Source: Sinorhizobium americanum (lineage in GTDB: Bacteria; Pseudomonadota; Alphaproteobacteria; Rhizobiales; Rhizobiaceae). Taken from it: a stretch of DNA of 64,000 nucleotides. This document shows positions 7,601-14,895 of this stretch, piece by piece. How positions within the stretch are numbered: position 1 is the first letter of the stretch; each line of letters opens with the position of its first letter. The notes under the pieces are model-generated. The model was not told the origin of the DNA. It searched no databases and saw only the letters and a program-made list of their open reading frames with translations. The translations under genes were made by a program, and so were the position numbers. The DNA lies in contig NZ_LNQC01000043.1 in the NCBI RefSeq assembly GCF_001651855.1, positions 1 to 64,000 on the forward strand. Direction: 5' to 3'.

Positions 7601-10272
7601 CGGTGACCGTCTCGGGCAAGGTCGAGACTGGCGCCGATGGCAGCGTCAAGCTGAGCGCCCTCGGGGTGCAGTCCGGCACCGTCACCGCCAACGGCTCGGC
7701 GACGATCGCGGCAGGTCAGCTGACGGCCGATGTCGAGGGCACACTGCCCGATCTCGGTAAGCTGCTCGCCGATGCGCAAGGAAAGGCCGGCTTCAACGCC
7801 GACATTTCCGGTCCACTTGACGCGCTCGCCGTCAAGGGAGAGCTGACCTCGAGCGGCGCCATGCTTGCCGGCCGCTCGCTGACCGACCTGACCGTCACCG
7901 CCGACGCCACGGTCAAGCCGGGCAGCCCGCAGGCAAAGCTCACCGCCACCGGCGGGCTCGACGGCCAGCCGATCGACGTCAGGGCCGACGTGGTATCGGC
8001 GGATGGCCGTACATCCATCCCGACGCTCGAGGCAAAGATCGGCGACAACCGCGTGACCGGCGCGATCGCGTTGACGGCGGATTTCAAGCCGAACGGCACC
8101 ATCGACTTCAACCTGCCCGATCTCGGGCTGGTCGCCGCCATGGCCGGCCAGAAGGCATCCGGCGACCTTTCGGGCTCGGCGACGGTCGCGACTACAAACG
8201 GCATCACTTCCTTATCGGTCAAAGCCAGCGGCAGCAGCATCAAGCGCGACGCGCTGACGATCGCCAAGCCCGTGGCGGATATCCGCATCGCCGATATCGC
8301 CGCCCTGGCTATCCGCGGCAGCGTCAAGGCCGAGAGCGTCGTCCAGGGGCAAAACCGCGTCTCAGCCGTCAACCTCGCCTTCGAGCAGCAGGGCGGCAGG
8401 ACTGGTTTCGATGTCAGCGGCCAATATGACGGGGCCCCGCTCTTGGCCAAGGGGGATCTGGCAAGTGCCGGCGGGCGCACCGAAATCCGCCTCGCTTCGC
8501 TTTCGGCAGCGCCGCGGAAATTGCCGCTGAAGCTCGCCAAGCCGACCGTCGTCGCCATCGACAACGGCACCGTCCGCCTCGGCGACCTCACCATCCAGGC
8601 GTCCAAGGGCACGATTGCCATCGCCGGCACGGCCGGCGCGACGCTCGACATTTCCGCGAAGCTCAATGCCCTGCCCGCGGCGCTCATCAACACTTTCGCG
8701 GCGACGCTCGGCGCCGAAGGGACGATCGACGGAACGGTTGAGATCAACGGCACCGCCGCGGCGCCGGTCGTTAACTACGATCTCAGATGGAGCGGCGCTT
8801 CGGTGGCGGCCGCGCGCGGCGCCGGCGTATCGGGGCTTCAAATCGCGGCGAAAGGGCGGTTTGCCGACAATCGCGTGACGCTCGACGCGACCGTCTCGGG
8901 AGCGGGTGGCCTCTCCTTCAGGGGCGGCGGCCATGTCGATATGGCCGGCAACATGCCGATGTCGATGAAGTTCGCCGGCGACGTGCCCTTCGCGCTGCTT
9001 GCCGCCAAATTGGCGGAGCAGGGCTTCACCCTCACCGGCTCGGCCACTGTCGATCTTTCCCTTTCCGGGCCAGCCCGCGCGCCGCAGATCACCGGCACGG
9101 TTGCGACCGTCGGCGGCCGGCTCGTCGATGTCCGGCGGAATTTGGCGCTCAACGACCTTGCGGCCAATGTCACGCTCGACGGCCGGCAGGCGACGATCAG
9201 CCGGCTTTCCGGCAATCTCGCCAGCGGCGGTTCGATCGAGGCGAGCGGCACAGTCGGCATTGCGGCCGGTTCCAACTTCCCGGCCGACCTCCGAATCCGC
9301 CTCAACAACGCCACCTATGTCGACGGCACGCTCTTCACCGCCAATCTTGCCGGCGATCTGACACTGAAAGGTCCGCTCGTCGCGACGCCGGTGCTCGGCG
9401 GGGAGCTGACGATCCGCAAGGCGGCGATCACCGTGCCGGAAAAACTGCCGACTTCGCTCTCGGCGATCGACATCCAGCACAGGAACGCGCCCGCCGGCGT
9501 AAGGCAGATGGCACGCGACGTGCGCCGGGAAACGGCCGCATCCGGCGGCGGTGCGGGCGTCGATGGCGGCGGCGTCATCGCCTTCGATCTCGCGGTCCGC
9601 TCGCCGGGGCAGTTCTTCGTGCGCGGACGCGGCATCGATGCCGAGCTCGGCGGCGACCTGACGATCCGTGGCACCGCCGTCCGGCCGACCGTCTCCGGCG
9701 ATTTCGACATGCGGCGCGGTCGGCTCGAAATCCTCGGCAAGAGGCTGACCTTCACGGACGGTCACATCGGCTTCGGCGGCGACCTCATCCCGACGCTCGA
9801 CCTCGACGCCACCTCGAGCGCGGGCTCGACCACTATCACGGTCAACATCGCCGGGCCGGCCAACAACCCGACGGTGACCTTCTCCTCCTCGCCGGCGCTG
9901 CCGCAGGACGAGATCCTGGCACAGCTGATCTTCAACCGCTCGCTCAACAATCTTTCGGCGTTCCAGATTGCCCAGCTCGCCTCCGCCGTCAGCCAGCTTG
10001 CCGGCGGCGGCTCGACGTCGCTGCTCGACGGCCTGCGCAACAAGCTCGGCGTCGACGACCTCGACATCACCACCGACGAGAGCGGCGGCGCCCAGGTGCG
10101 GGCGGGCAAATATTTGAACGACCGGACCTATCTCGAATTGCAGCAGGGCTCCGACTCGGCCTCCAGCAAGGCGATCATCAACCTCGACGTCGGCCGAGGC
10201 GTGAAGCTGAAGGGCGAGGCTGCCGGCGACGGTTCTGCCGCCGGCGGTATCTTTTTCGAGAGGGAGTATTAA
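4648..10272 (+). CDS. tamB: TamB, translocation and assembly module inner-membrane protein (1874 aa)
   Basis: TamB spans the periplasm as a long beta-taco groove, anchored in the inner membrane by one N-terminal helix (about residues 15-38, hydrophobic VVVVVLFLLVAFLGF) and contacting TamA at its C-terminus; such proteins also take part in lipid transport to the outer membrane. The middle is repetitive beta structure. The C-terminal TamB/DUF490 domain covers roughly the last 370 residues, including the family-typical PALPQDEILAQLIFNR and the end GGIFFEREY. At 1874 residues it is longer than E. coli TamB (about 1259). Much of the excess comes from an in-frame tandem duplication of a 478-residue unit (see separate repeat). 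The ATG follows a GGATAGGA ribosome site. Confidence 0.95.
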   Translation: MNQVIGTFRSALRYVFAFLGVVVVVLFLLVAFLGFTMPGARVVAWAIEKYAATPDQIVRISDPGPLLTGDFTAGTVTLFDGEGIYAEVRDLSVNWSPTELLSMRFDASSISAASVRLERLPIPSTETKEVRRTLALPVDVKIDALDLKEIVIGKAIAGKDQFLTAKGRVDATNSSIALAFNAAERDRPEARAIADLVFNPAGNELKLEAEIAEPKGGLLAKLLRLPGEPAVDIQVTGQGPLSDWTGSGAASLDGSELLRLEGRHVLAADGMHNLTLSGGGAFAQLMPAAFRPLFEGSTSIDLTAAFDGKSKVRIEAGRLATGALTLNASGTVDSRGENNLQASVAGTSGPFDFRWPLKDGELQARVNTANLSLIGDGQSAILDIAADVVSLGLPQGNLGAIRVAAQSDAFNLETQGGSLKATVEIGEARFANADLNRAIQAPMKLAGTIVIAPDAIRFDPLTLESPGIGGSVTGALDRADSTLEAAFKLFAVPAVLPPTLADKIEKTVAISGNLVTEEDGSVQLSGLDVKSEAVEASGSLTLSGQTLTADIKGTLPELGRFLPDAKGSADFQAAASGPMSKLGVKAEITSSGATLAGRTLRELTINADATATPGSPEAKLTATGTLDGQPIDIRADVVSKDGLTSVPTLEAKIGGNSLTGAIDLTADFKPNGKLDFSLPDLGLLAAMAGQQASGDLAGSATFETVNGVTSVAIKANGSNVERGALKIAKPAVDLAIADIARLAIKGSVSAESVAQGENRLADLNLAFEQQGGRTGFSAEGLYDGAPLRASGELTSEAGRTEIRLASASAAPRRLPLQLAAPTVIAIEDGVARLDGLTIQASTGTVAVSGTAGDRLDLRANLNDLPAELINTFAPTLGAEGTIAGSVDIDGEAQAPVVAYDLAWSGASMSSLRSGGFAAQDLTAKGTVTVTEATISFDPTVIESPGFRGNLTGSLARAEKTATANFEVRAEPSFLPGGLAARFDTPVTVSGKVETGADGSVKLSALGVQSGTVTANGSATIAAGQLTADVEGTLPDLGKLLADAQGKAGFNADISGPLDALAVKGELTSSGAMLAGRSLTDLTVTADATVKPGSPQAKLTATGGLDGQPIDVRADVVSADGRTSIPTLEAKIGDNRVTGAIALTADFKPNGTIDFNLPDLGLVAAMAGQKASGDLSGSATVATTNGITSLSVKASGSSIKRDALTIAKPVADIRIADIAALAIRGSVKAESVVQGQNRVSAVNLAFEQQGGRTGFDVSGQYDGAPLLAKGDLASAGGRTEIRLASLSAAPRKLPLKLAKPTVVAIDNGTVRLGDLTIQASKGTIAIAGTAGATLDISAKLNALPAALINTFAATLGAEGTIDGTVEINGTAAAPVVNYDLRWSGASVAAARGAGVSGLQIAAKGRFADNRVTLDATVSGAGGLSFRGGGHVDMAGNMPMSMKFAGDVPFALLAAKLAEQGFTLTGSATVDLSLSGPARAPQITGTVATVGGRLVDVRRNLALNDLAANVTLDGRQATISRLSGNLASGGSIEASGTVGIAAGSNFPADLRIRLNNATYVDGTLFTANLAGDLTLKGPLVATPVLGGELTIRKAAITVPEKLPTSLSAIDIQHRNAPAGVRQMARDVRRETAASGGGAGVDGGGVIAFDLAVRSPGQFFVRGRGIDAELGGDLTIRGTAVRPTVSGDFDMRRGRLEILGKRLTFTDGHIGFGGDLIPTLDLDATSSAGSTTITVNIAGPANNPTVTFSSSPALPQDEILAQLIFNRSLNNLSAFQIAQLASAVSQLAGGGSTSLLDGLRNKLGVDDLDITTDESGGAQVRAGKYLNDRTYLELQQGSDSASSKAIINLDVGRGVKLKGEAAGDGSAAGGIFFEREY
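6019..8886 (+). repeat. In-frame tandem duplication inside tamB (2 x 1434 bp)
   Basis: Unit 1 runs from about 6019 to 7452 and unit 2 from about 7453 to 8886. Several anchor motifs recur at exactly 1434 bp (478 codons): the FDP codons at 6019 and 7453, LTAD at 6286 and 7720, and NLAFEQQGGRTGF at 6937 and 8371. Long protein blocks are nearly identical, for example TADFKPNG, NLPDLGL versus SLPDLGL, LDGQPID and GGRTEIRLAS. The nucleotide sequence is also similar, which argues for real duplication and not convergent beta-repeat composition. Unit ends are approximate. Confidence 0.9.
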
Positions 10273-10299
10273 GCGAGGCTGACTCTCGCCCGAAAGTCG

Positions 10300-10453
10300 C
10301 CTCCCCAACCCCTCCCCACAAGGGGGAGGGGCTTCCCCGGCGGCGCCCTCCTCCAGTCCCGCAGTTCCTATGAGACGGCTGCAACGGTCAAGAAAGGGAG
10401 GAAGCGGGTGCGGCATCGAAGTCCCTCCCCCTTGTGGGGAGGGGTTGGGGAGG
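10300..10453. repeat. Paired inverted GC-rich palindrome element, copy 1
   Basis: Two arms of about 32 bp (10300-10332 and 10422-10453) are inverted copies of each other, each built around CCTCCCCACAAGGGGGAGG-like dyads and the flank CCCCAACCCCTCCCC. A spacer of about 90 bp lies between them. The same arm pair recurs near 16.8 kb and 40.4 kb, so this is a dispersed intergenic element of the RIME type. It sits between the convergent tamB and VOC genes and could act as a bidirectional transcript end. Confidence 0.8.
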
Positions 10454-10479
10454 GGTTCTTGGAGTCTGATTTTGCTCGC

Positions 10480-10959
10480 TCAAGCCGCATTCCGCTCCAC
10501 CCCGAAGGCATCCAGAAGCTCGCTCTCGTCGATTGCCGTGAACAGCGCCCAGATATGGCCGAATGGGTCGATGAGCGCGGCGACGCGATCGCCGGTCGGC
10601 AGGGTCTCGACGGAGTTGCGCAGGCTAGCGCCGGCACCCATTGCCCGCGCGAGCACGCGGTCAACGTCGTCGACGTGCAGTTCGAGGATCGCCGCGGTGG
10701 TACCGAGGGCATGCGGCGAGCGCGGCCCGCCGAGATGCGGTTCGGCATCGCGGCGCGGATTGGCGCCGGCCACCCGGAAGATCGAGTCGCCGATGCTGAG
10801 ATCGGCGCTCGTCAGAATGCCGCTCCACTCGTGGCGCTGGAGGAGCTCGGCACCGAAAACCTCGCGGTAGAAGGCGATTGCCCGCTCCTCGTCTCCATGC
10901 CTGACGAACAGTTTAATGCAGATCTGTCGCGCCATTAGGCCGCCACCGGAAATGGCCAT
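10480..10959 (-). CDS. VOC (glyoxalase/PhnB-like) family protein (159 aa)
   Basis: Small protein of the vicinal oxygen chelate superfamily, with two beta-alpha-beta-beta-beta modules: residues about 9-75 (ICIKLFVRHGDEERAIAFYREVFG) and about 80-155 (ILELHVDDVDRVLARAMGAGA...DPFGHIWALF). The pattern is closest to the PhnB/YdcJ-like group of VOC proteins, whose substrates are mostly unknown. The first ATG (10959) has GGGAGG five to ten bases upstream, so I use it; an internal ATG at 10935 would start exactly at the domain. Single gene, lying upstream of an intergenic repeat and opposite to tamB. Confidence 0.8.
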   Translation of the reverse strand: MAISGGGLMARQICIKLFVRHGDEERAIAFYREVFGAELLQRHEWSGILTSADLSIGDSIFRVAGANPRRDAEPHLGGPRSPHALGTTAAILELHVDDVDRVLARAMGAGASLRNSVETLPTGDRVAALIDPFGHIWALFTAIDESELLDAFGVERNAA

Positions 10960-11053
10960 GACATCCTCCCTTGTTCGCTGAGACGGAGCATCCTACACGA
11001 GCATGAGAACAAATCAAGAACAATTCTGCACGCACAACCCTGAACCGGTGCGA

Positions 11054-11488
11054 CTAAAAAGCGCCGGACAATTTGCTCGTCTTGAGCAGGATGTTCGTTT
11101 CGGTCACGGTGATCCCGTCGATCAGCCTGATACGGCGCAAGGTCTCGTCGAAGCTCGCCAGGTCGCGATCCTCGAGCTCGGCGATAAAGTCCCACCGCCC
11201 GTTGGTGCTGTGCAGCGCCCTCACCTGCGGTAGGCCGCGCAATTGCTCGGCGACGCGATCGGCCATCTTGCCGTGAACCTCGATCATGACGACGGCGCGA
11301 ACCCCCGAGGCAGGGATTTCCGATCCCGTGCGGATGGTGAAGGCGGCGATCGTTCCATTCCTCACCAGCCGCTCGATGCGGGCCGCGATGGTGGCGCGCG
11401 AAACGCCGGTCATCGCTGACAGCGTCGAAACCGGCGTCCGCGCATTTTGCCGAAGGGCGCTGATCAGGGCCTGGTCGATGTCGTCCAT
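11054..11488 (-). CDS. Lrp/AsnC-family regulator, probably of arginine catabolism (144 aa)
   Basis: Typical Lrp/AsnC length and layout: an N-terminal winged helix-turn-helix (residues 1-60, DIDQALISALRQNARTPVSTL then TGVSRATIAARIERL) and a C-terminal RAM ligand-binding domain (about 65-140). It is divergent from the arginase-ornithine aminotransferase pair across 139 bp, the arrangement seen for arginine-responsive Lrp regulators of such operons. That makes it the likely arginine- or ornithine-responsive activator of rocF-rocD; the effector is inferred from context only. The shared intergenic region has an inverted repeat that could be its operator. Confidence 0.9.
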   Translation of the reverse strand: MDDIDQALISALRQNARTPVSTLSAMTGVSRATIAARIERLVRNGTIAAFTIRTGSEIPASGVRAVVMIEVHGKMADRVAEQLRGLPQVRALHSTNGRWDFIAELEDRDLASFDETLRRIRLIDGITVTETNILLKTSKLSGAF

Positions 11489-11539
11489 TCTCCGTCACTT
11501 TGTCGAATAATGCTTTTCATTGTGAGAAGAGTAGCCATC

Positions 11540-11596
11540 TTATCGGCAGTTTTCCATCTTTTTGCCGTCACAGCTATTGGCGATAATCTCTGCCGA
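11540..11596. promoter_or_regulatory. Candidate Lrp operator between the Lrp gene and rocF
   Basis: Two overlapping inverted repeats span the divergent promoter region: TTATCG (11540-11545) with CGATAA (11581-11586), and TCGGCAG (11543-11549) with CTGCCGA (11590-11596). Lrp proteins often bind spaced, imperfect dyads like these. No -35/-10 pair is clear enough to call. Confidence 0.4.
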
Positions 11597-11627
11597 ACTC
11601 AAGAGATTCGAGCGAGGGAAGAAGGAC

Positions 11628-12551
11628 ATGAAGACCATCACGTTGATCGGTGCACCCATCGAGGAAGGTTCCGGGCGTCGCGGCGCTGCCATGGGCCCGA
11701 CGGCACTCCGGATCGCCGGCATCGATACGGTTCTGGCCGATCTTGGCCACACCGTCCACGACGAGGGCGACCTCAGGCCGCTGCCGGCCCGCGACCTTCC
11801 AAACCATGCGGGCGCCAACAATCTGCAGATGGTCGCCGCCTTTGCACGGGCGCTCAACGACACGGTACACGACACGGCCCGCAAGGGACATTTTCCGATC
11901 ATTCTCGGTGGCGACCATGCCCTCTCGATGGGCAGCGTCTCCGGCATGGCACGCTACGCTGACGAGGTCGGCCGGCCGCTCTTCGTGCTCTGGCTCGACG
12001 CCCATGCGGACTTCAACTCGCCTTCGACCTCGCCCTCCGGCAACATGCACGGCATGCCGGTCGCCTTCTTCTGCGGCGAAGCGGAATTCGCCCCGATCCT
12101 CGAGTCGAACCGGCCGCTCGTCGACCCGAAAAGGGTCTACCAGGTCGGTATTCGTTCGGTCGATGCGCGCGAGCGCGAGGAGATCGCCGACCACGGCGTC
12201 AACGTCTACGACATGCGCGCCGTCGACGAGAGCGGCATGGCCCATATCATGCGTCAGATCCTCGACGAGGTGCGCGCCGCCAACGGCCTCTTGCATGTAA
12301 GCCTCGACGTCGATTTCATGGATCCGGAATTTGCCCCGGGGGTCGGCACCACCGTGCCGGGCGGCGCCACCTTCCGCGAGGCCCATCTCATCATGGAGAT
12401 GCTTTGCGACAGCGACCTCGTTTCGTCGCTCGACGTCGTCGAACTCAATCCCTTCCTCGACGACCGCGGCAAGAGCGCCCGCGTCCTGGTGGAACTGACC
12501 GCAAGCCTCTTCGGCCGCCGCATCCTTGACCGGCCGACCCGCAGCGCCTGA
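11628..12551 (+). CDS. rocF: Arginase (307 aa)
   Basis: Hydrolyses L-arginine to ornithine and urea with a binuclear manganese centre. Metal-ligand motifs are intact: GGDH at residues 94-97, DAHADFN from 124 and SLDVDFMDP at 225-233, with the substrate-loop segment [12 protein letters not shown] after the second. Length matches bacterial arginases. I start at the ATG at 11628, which follows GAGGGAAGAAGGAC; a longer frame upstream adds 22 residues without similarity. It is followed after 55 bp by ornithine aminotransferase, which removes its product. Probably controlled by the divergent Lrp-type regulator. Confidence 0.95.
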   Translation: MKTITLIGAPIEEGSGRRGAAMGPTALRIAGIDTVLADLGHTVHDEGDLRPLPARDLPNHAGANNLQMVAAFARALNDTVHDTARKGHFPIILGGDHALSMGSVSGMARYADEVGRPLFVLWLDAHADFNSPSTSPSGNMHGMPVAFFCGEAEFAPILESNRPLVDPKRVYQVGIRSVDAREREEIADHGVNVYDMRAVDESGMAHIMRQILDEVRAANGLLHVSLDVDFMDPEFAPGVGTTVPGGATFREAHLIMEMLCDSDLVSSLDVVELNPFLDDRGKSARVLVELTASLFGRRILDRPTRSA

Positions 12552-12606
12552 GAATGCAACCCGTGCCGCCGCCGATCGAGGCGGCGGCCGCAAGCGGAGA
12601 GCGTTG

Positions 12607-13812
12607 ATGAAGACCACGGCGGCCCTGATCGAAACCGAATACCGGCTCGGCGCTCACAACTACCAGCCGCTCGACGTCGTGCTGACGCGCGGCGAAGGGG
12701 TCTTCGTCTGGGACATTGAAGGCAATCGCTACCTCGACTGCCTCTCGGCCTATTCGGCCGTCAACCAGGGTCATTGTCACCCAAAGATCTTCACGGCGAT
12801 GGTGGAGCAGGCGCAGAAGCTGACGCTCACCTCGCGCGCCTTTCGCAACGACCAGCTCGCTCTCTTTTACGAGGAGGTCACCGCATTAACCGGCTCGCAC
12901 AAGGTGCTGCCGATGAATTCCGGCGCCGAGGCGGTGGAAACGGCGATCAAGGCCGTCCGCAAATGGGGATATGAGGTGAAGGGAGTCGCCCGCGACCGGG
13001 CCGAGATCATCGTCTGCTCCAACAATTTCCACGGCCGCACGATCGGCATTGTCGGCTTTTCGACCGATCCGGACTCGCATGACGGCTTCGGACCTTTCGC
13101 GCCCGGCTTCAAGATCGTCCCCTTCGGCGACATCGATGCCTTCCGGGCGGCGATCGGCGAAAACACCGTCGCCTTCCTGGTCGAGCCGATCCAGGGCGAG
13201 GCCGGCGTGATCGTGCCGCCCGCCGGTTATTTCGCGGCGGTGCGCGAACTCTGCACACAGCACGGCATCACGCTCGTCCTCGACGAAATCCAGACCGGTC
13301 TCGGCCGCACCGGAAAACTGCTCGCGGAAGAACACGAGGGCATCGAAGCGGATGTGACACTGGTCGGCAAGGCGCTTTCCGGCGGCTTCTACCCGGTTTC
13401 CGCGGTGCTTTCGAATTCGGAGGTGCTCGGCGTCCTGAAACCCGGCCAGCACGGCTCCACCTTCGGCGGCAATCCGCTCGCCTGCGCAATCGCCAGAACG
13501 GCACTCAGGGTGCTCACCGAAGAGGGCATGATCGAGAATTCGGCGCTGATGGGCGAGCGCTTCATGGCGGGGCTGACGGACATTCGCTCCAATATCATCA
13601 GGGAGGTCCGCGGCCGCGGCCTGATGCTCGCCGTCGAACTCGTGTCCGAGGCCGGCGGCGCCCGCAAATATTGCGAGGCGCTGAAGGAGCGCGGCATCCT
13701 CGCCAAGGACACCCACGGCGACACGATCCGCATCGCCCCGCCGCTCGTCATCACCGCGGGCGAGGTCGACTGGGCGCTCGAGCAGTTTGCGGCGGTACTC
13801 GCTTCCATCTGA
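12607..13812 (+). CDS. rocD: Ornithine aminotransferase (401 aa)
   Basis: PLP-dependent class-III aminotransferase that converts ornithine and 2-oxoglutarate to glutamate-5-semialdehyde and glutamate, continuing arginine breakdown towards proline and glutamate. Seen motifs: [18 protein letters not shown] near the start, [17 protein letters not shown], the cofactor segment [14 protein letters not shown] and the Schiff-base lysine in [17 protein letters not shown] (Lys255). These are diagnostic of ornithine aminotransferase, against acetylornithine or GABA aminotransferases. The ATG at 12607 follows GCGGAGAGCGTTG. It is 55 bp behind rocF on the same strand, so one operon is likely. Confidence 0.95.
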   Translation: MKTTAALIETEYRLGAHNYQPLDVVLTRGEGVFVWDIEGNRYLDCLSAYSAVNQGHCHPKIFTAMVEQAQKLTLTSRAFRNDQLALFYEEVTALTGSHKVLPMNSGAEAVETAIKAVRKWGYEVKGVARDRAEIIVCSNNFHGRTIGIVGFSTDPDSHDGFGPFAPGFKIVPFGDIDAFRAAIGENTVAFLVEPIQGEAGVIVPPAGYFAAVRELCTQHGITLVLDEIQTGLGRTGKLLAEEHEGIEADVTLVGKALSGGFYPVSAVLSNSEVLGVLKPGQHGSTFGGNPLACAIARTALRVLTEEGMIENSALMGERFMAGLTDIRSNIIREVRGRGLMLAVELVSEAGGARKYCEALKERGILAKDTHGDTIRIAPPLVITAGEVDWALEQFAAVLASI

Positions 13813-14003
13813 GCCGCGCCCCCCGCGCTGCCTGCCTTCAAAAACGGCGCAAAAAGCAACTCTTAACGAATTTCGGCCTAGGATGCCCGCCAAAGCGCAA
13901 GGCGGGCTCCCCGCGCATGATGCGGCTTGCGCGTCGCCGGATGTCGTCGGCGGACCACATCACCAAGTCGCGCCCTGCGGGCGCCGACGGCAAGGAGCTT
14001 TAA

Positions 14004-14483
14004 ATGACAGGCACGTTGAAAACGGCTGGATTTGACGGCGAGACGCTGGAGATCATCGCGTTCCGCCTCCACGACCAGGAATTCTGCGTCAAGACGACGA
14101 CGATCCGCGAAATCCGCGGCTGGGCGCCGTCGACGCCGATCCCGCATTCGCCGCCGGAAGTGATCGGGGTCATGAACCTGCGCGGCACGGTGATCCCGAT
14201 CATCGACCTCGCCCACAAGCTCGGCATGAAATCGACCGTTGCCAACGAGCGCAGCGCCATCGTCGTCGCCGAAGTCCACAACATGGTAATCGGCCTCGTC
14301 GTCGACCGCGTCTCCGACATTCTGACGGTGCAGGGCAGCCAGGTGCAGCCGGTACCGGAAGTCACCGCCTCCTTCGACAAGAGCTTCGCCGAAGGCATCA
14401 TCGCCAACGAGAGCGGAATGATCTGCTTCCTCAACCTCGCCCGCATGTTCAAGGAACGTGAGGCGGAAGACCTCGCCGCCTGA
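14004..14483 (+). CDS. cheW: CheW-type chemotaxis coupling protein (159 aa)
   Basis: Adaptor that joins chemoreceptors to the CheA kinase. The whole protein is one CheW domain: EIIAFRLHDQEFCVKTTTIREI at the start, VIGVMNLRGTVIPIIDLAHKLGM (the conserved NLRG element), IVVAEVHNMVIGLVVDRVSDIL and the final MICFLNLARMF. The ATG follows AAGGAGCTTTAA. It lies directly upstream of a soluble chemoreceptor gene and away from any visible che operon, so it is probably an additional CheW paralogue. A terminator follows it, so the receptor is likely expressed from its own promoter. Confidence 0.93.
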   Translation: MTGTLKTAGFDGETLEIIAFRLHDQEFCVKTTTIREIRGWAPSTPIPHSPPEVIGVMNLRGTVIPIIDLAHKLGMKSTVANERSAIVVAEVHNMVIGLVVDRVSDILTVQGSQVQPVPEVTASFDKSFAEGIIANESGMICFLNLARMFKEREAEDLAA

Positions 14484-14510
14484 CATTCGGACATACGGAA
14501 TTCCGATCGA

Positions 14511-14542
14511 GGCCGTCTCGCTTTTGCGCGACGGCCTTTTTT
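14511..14542 (+). terminator. Rho-independent terminator after cheW
   Basis: A perfect 7-bp stem GGCCGTC (14511-14517) and GACGGCC (14530-14536) is followed directly by six T residues. It lies 28 bp behind the cheW stop codon. Confidence 0.85.
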
Positions 14543-14895
14543 GTTGCGGCTCTCCGCGTCGGCAGCCGGCACAACTTTTCGCGGAAAACTTGGGCATCAA
14601 GTACAACCAGTAATAACATAACAACTTTATGCAACTGATATTTGATATCTACTATTTAACACTGCATTAACTCATAAAATCTAACCTGAGTTGCATCCCG
14701 CCGCGGGCATGAAGCCCAGGAATCCCTCGACACATCAAGCGCCGACCCGCGTTTGGCGGCTGACGGCGGGACAGAAACAGTCGACAGCATTTTGGTTTCT
14801 ACCCGGGTAGCGAATGCAACCCGGCGCGAGCCCGGTCAATCAAGGACCCATCCCGTATCGATTTAGCCAAGCGAAGCGAGTTTTGGAGACCACTC
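14543..14895 (+). promoter_or_regulatory. AT-rich leader and promoter region of the chemoreceptor gene
   Basis: About 350 bp without a gene. The stretch 14600-14690 is strikingly AT-rich for this genome. It is bounded by a perfect 8-bp inverted repeat, ATGCAACT (14629-14636) and AGTTGCAT (14689-14696), a plausible binding site for a motility regulator. I cannot place a single -35/-10 pair with confidence. The long untranslated stretch ends in a TTTTGGAGACCACTC ribosome site before the ATG at 14896. Confidence 0.45.

Noticed and set aside
8362..10416. Long open frame antisense to tamB
   Set aside because: Same high-GC shadow effect; no ribosome site, no recognisable domain.
10300..10453. Paired GC-rich arms as a CRISPR array
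   Set aside because: Only two inverted arms per site, not regularly spaced direct repeats, and no cas genes.
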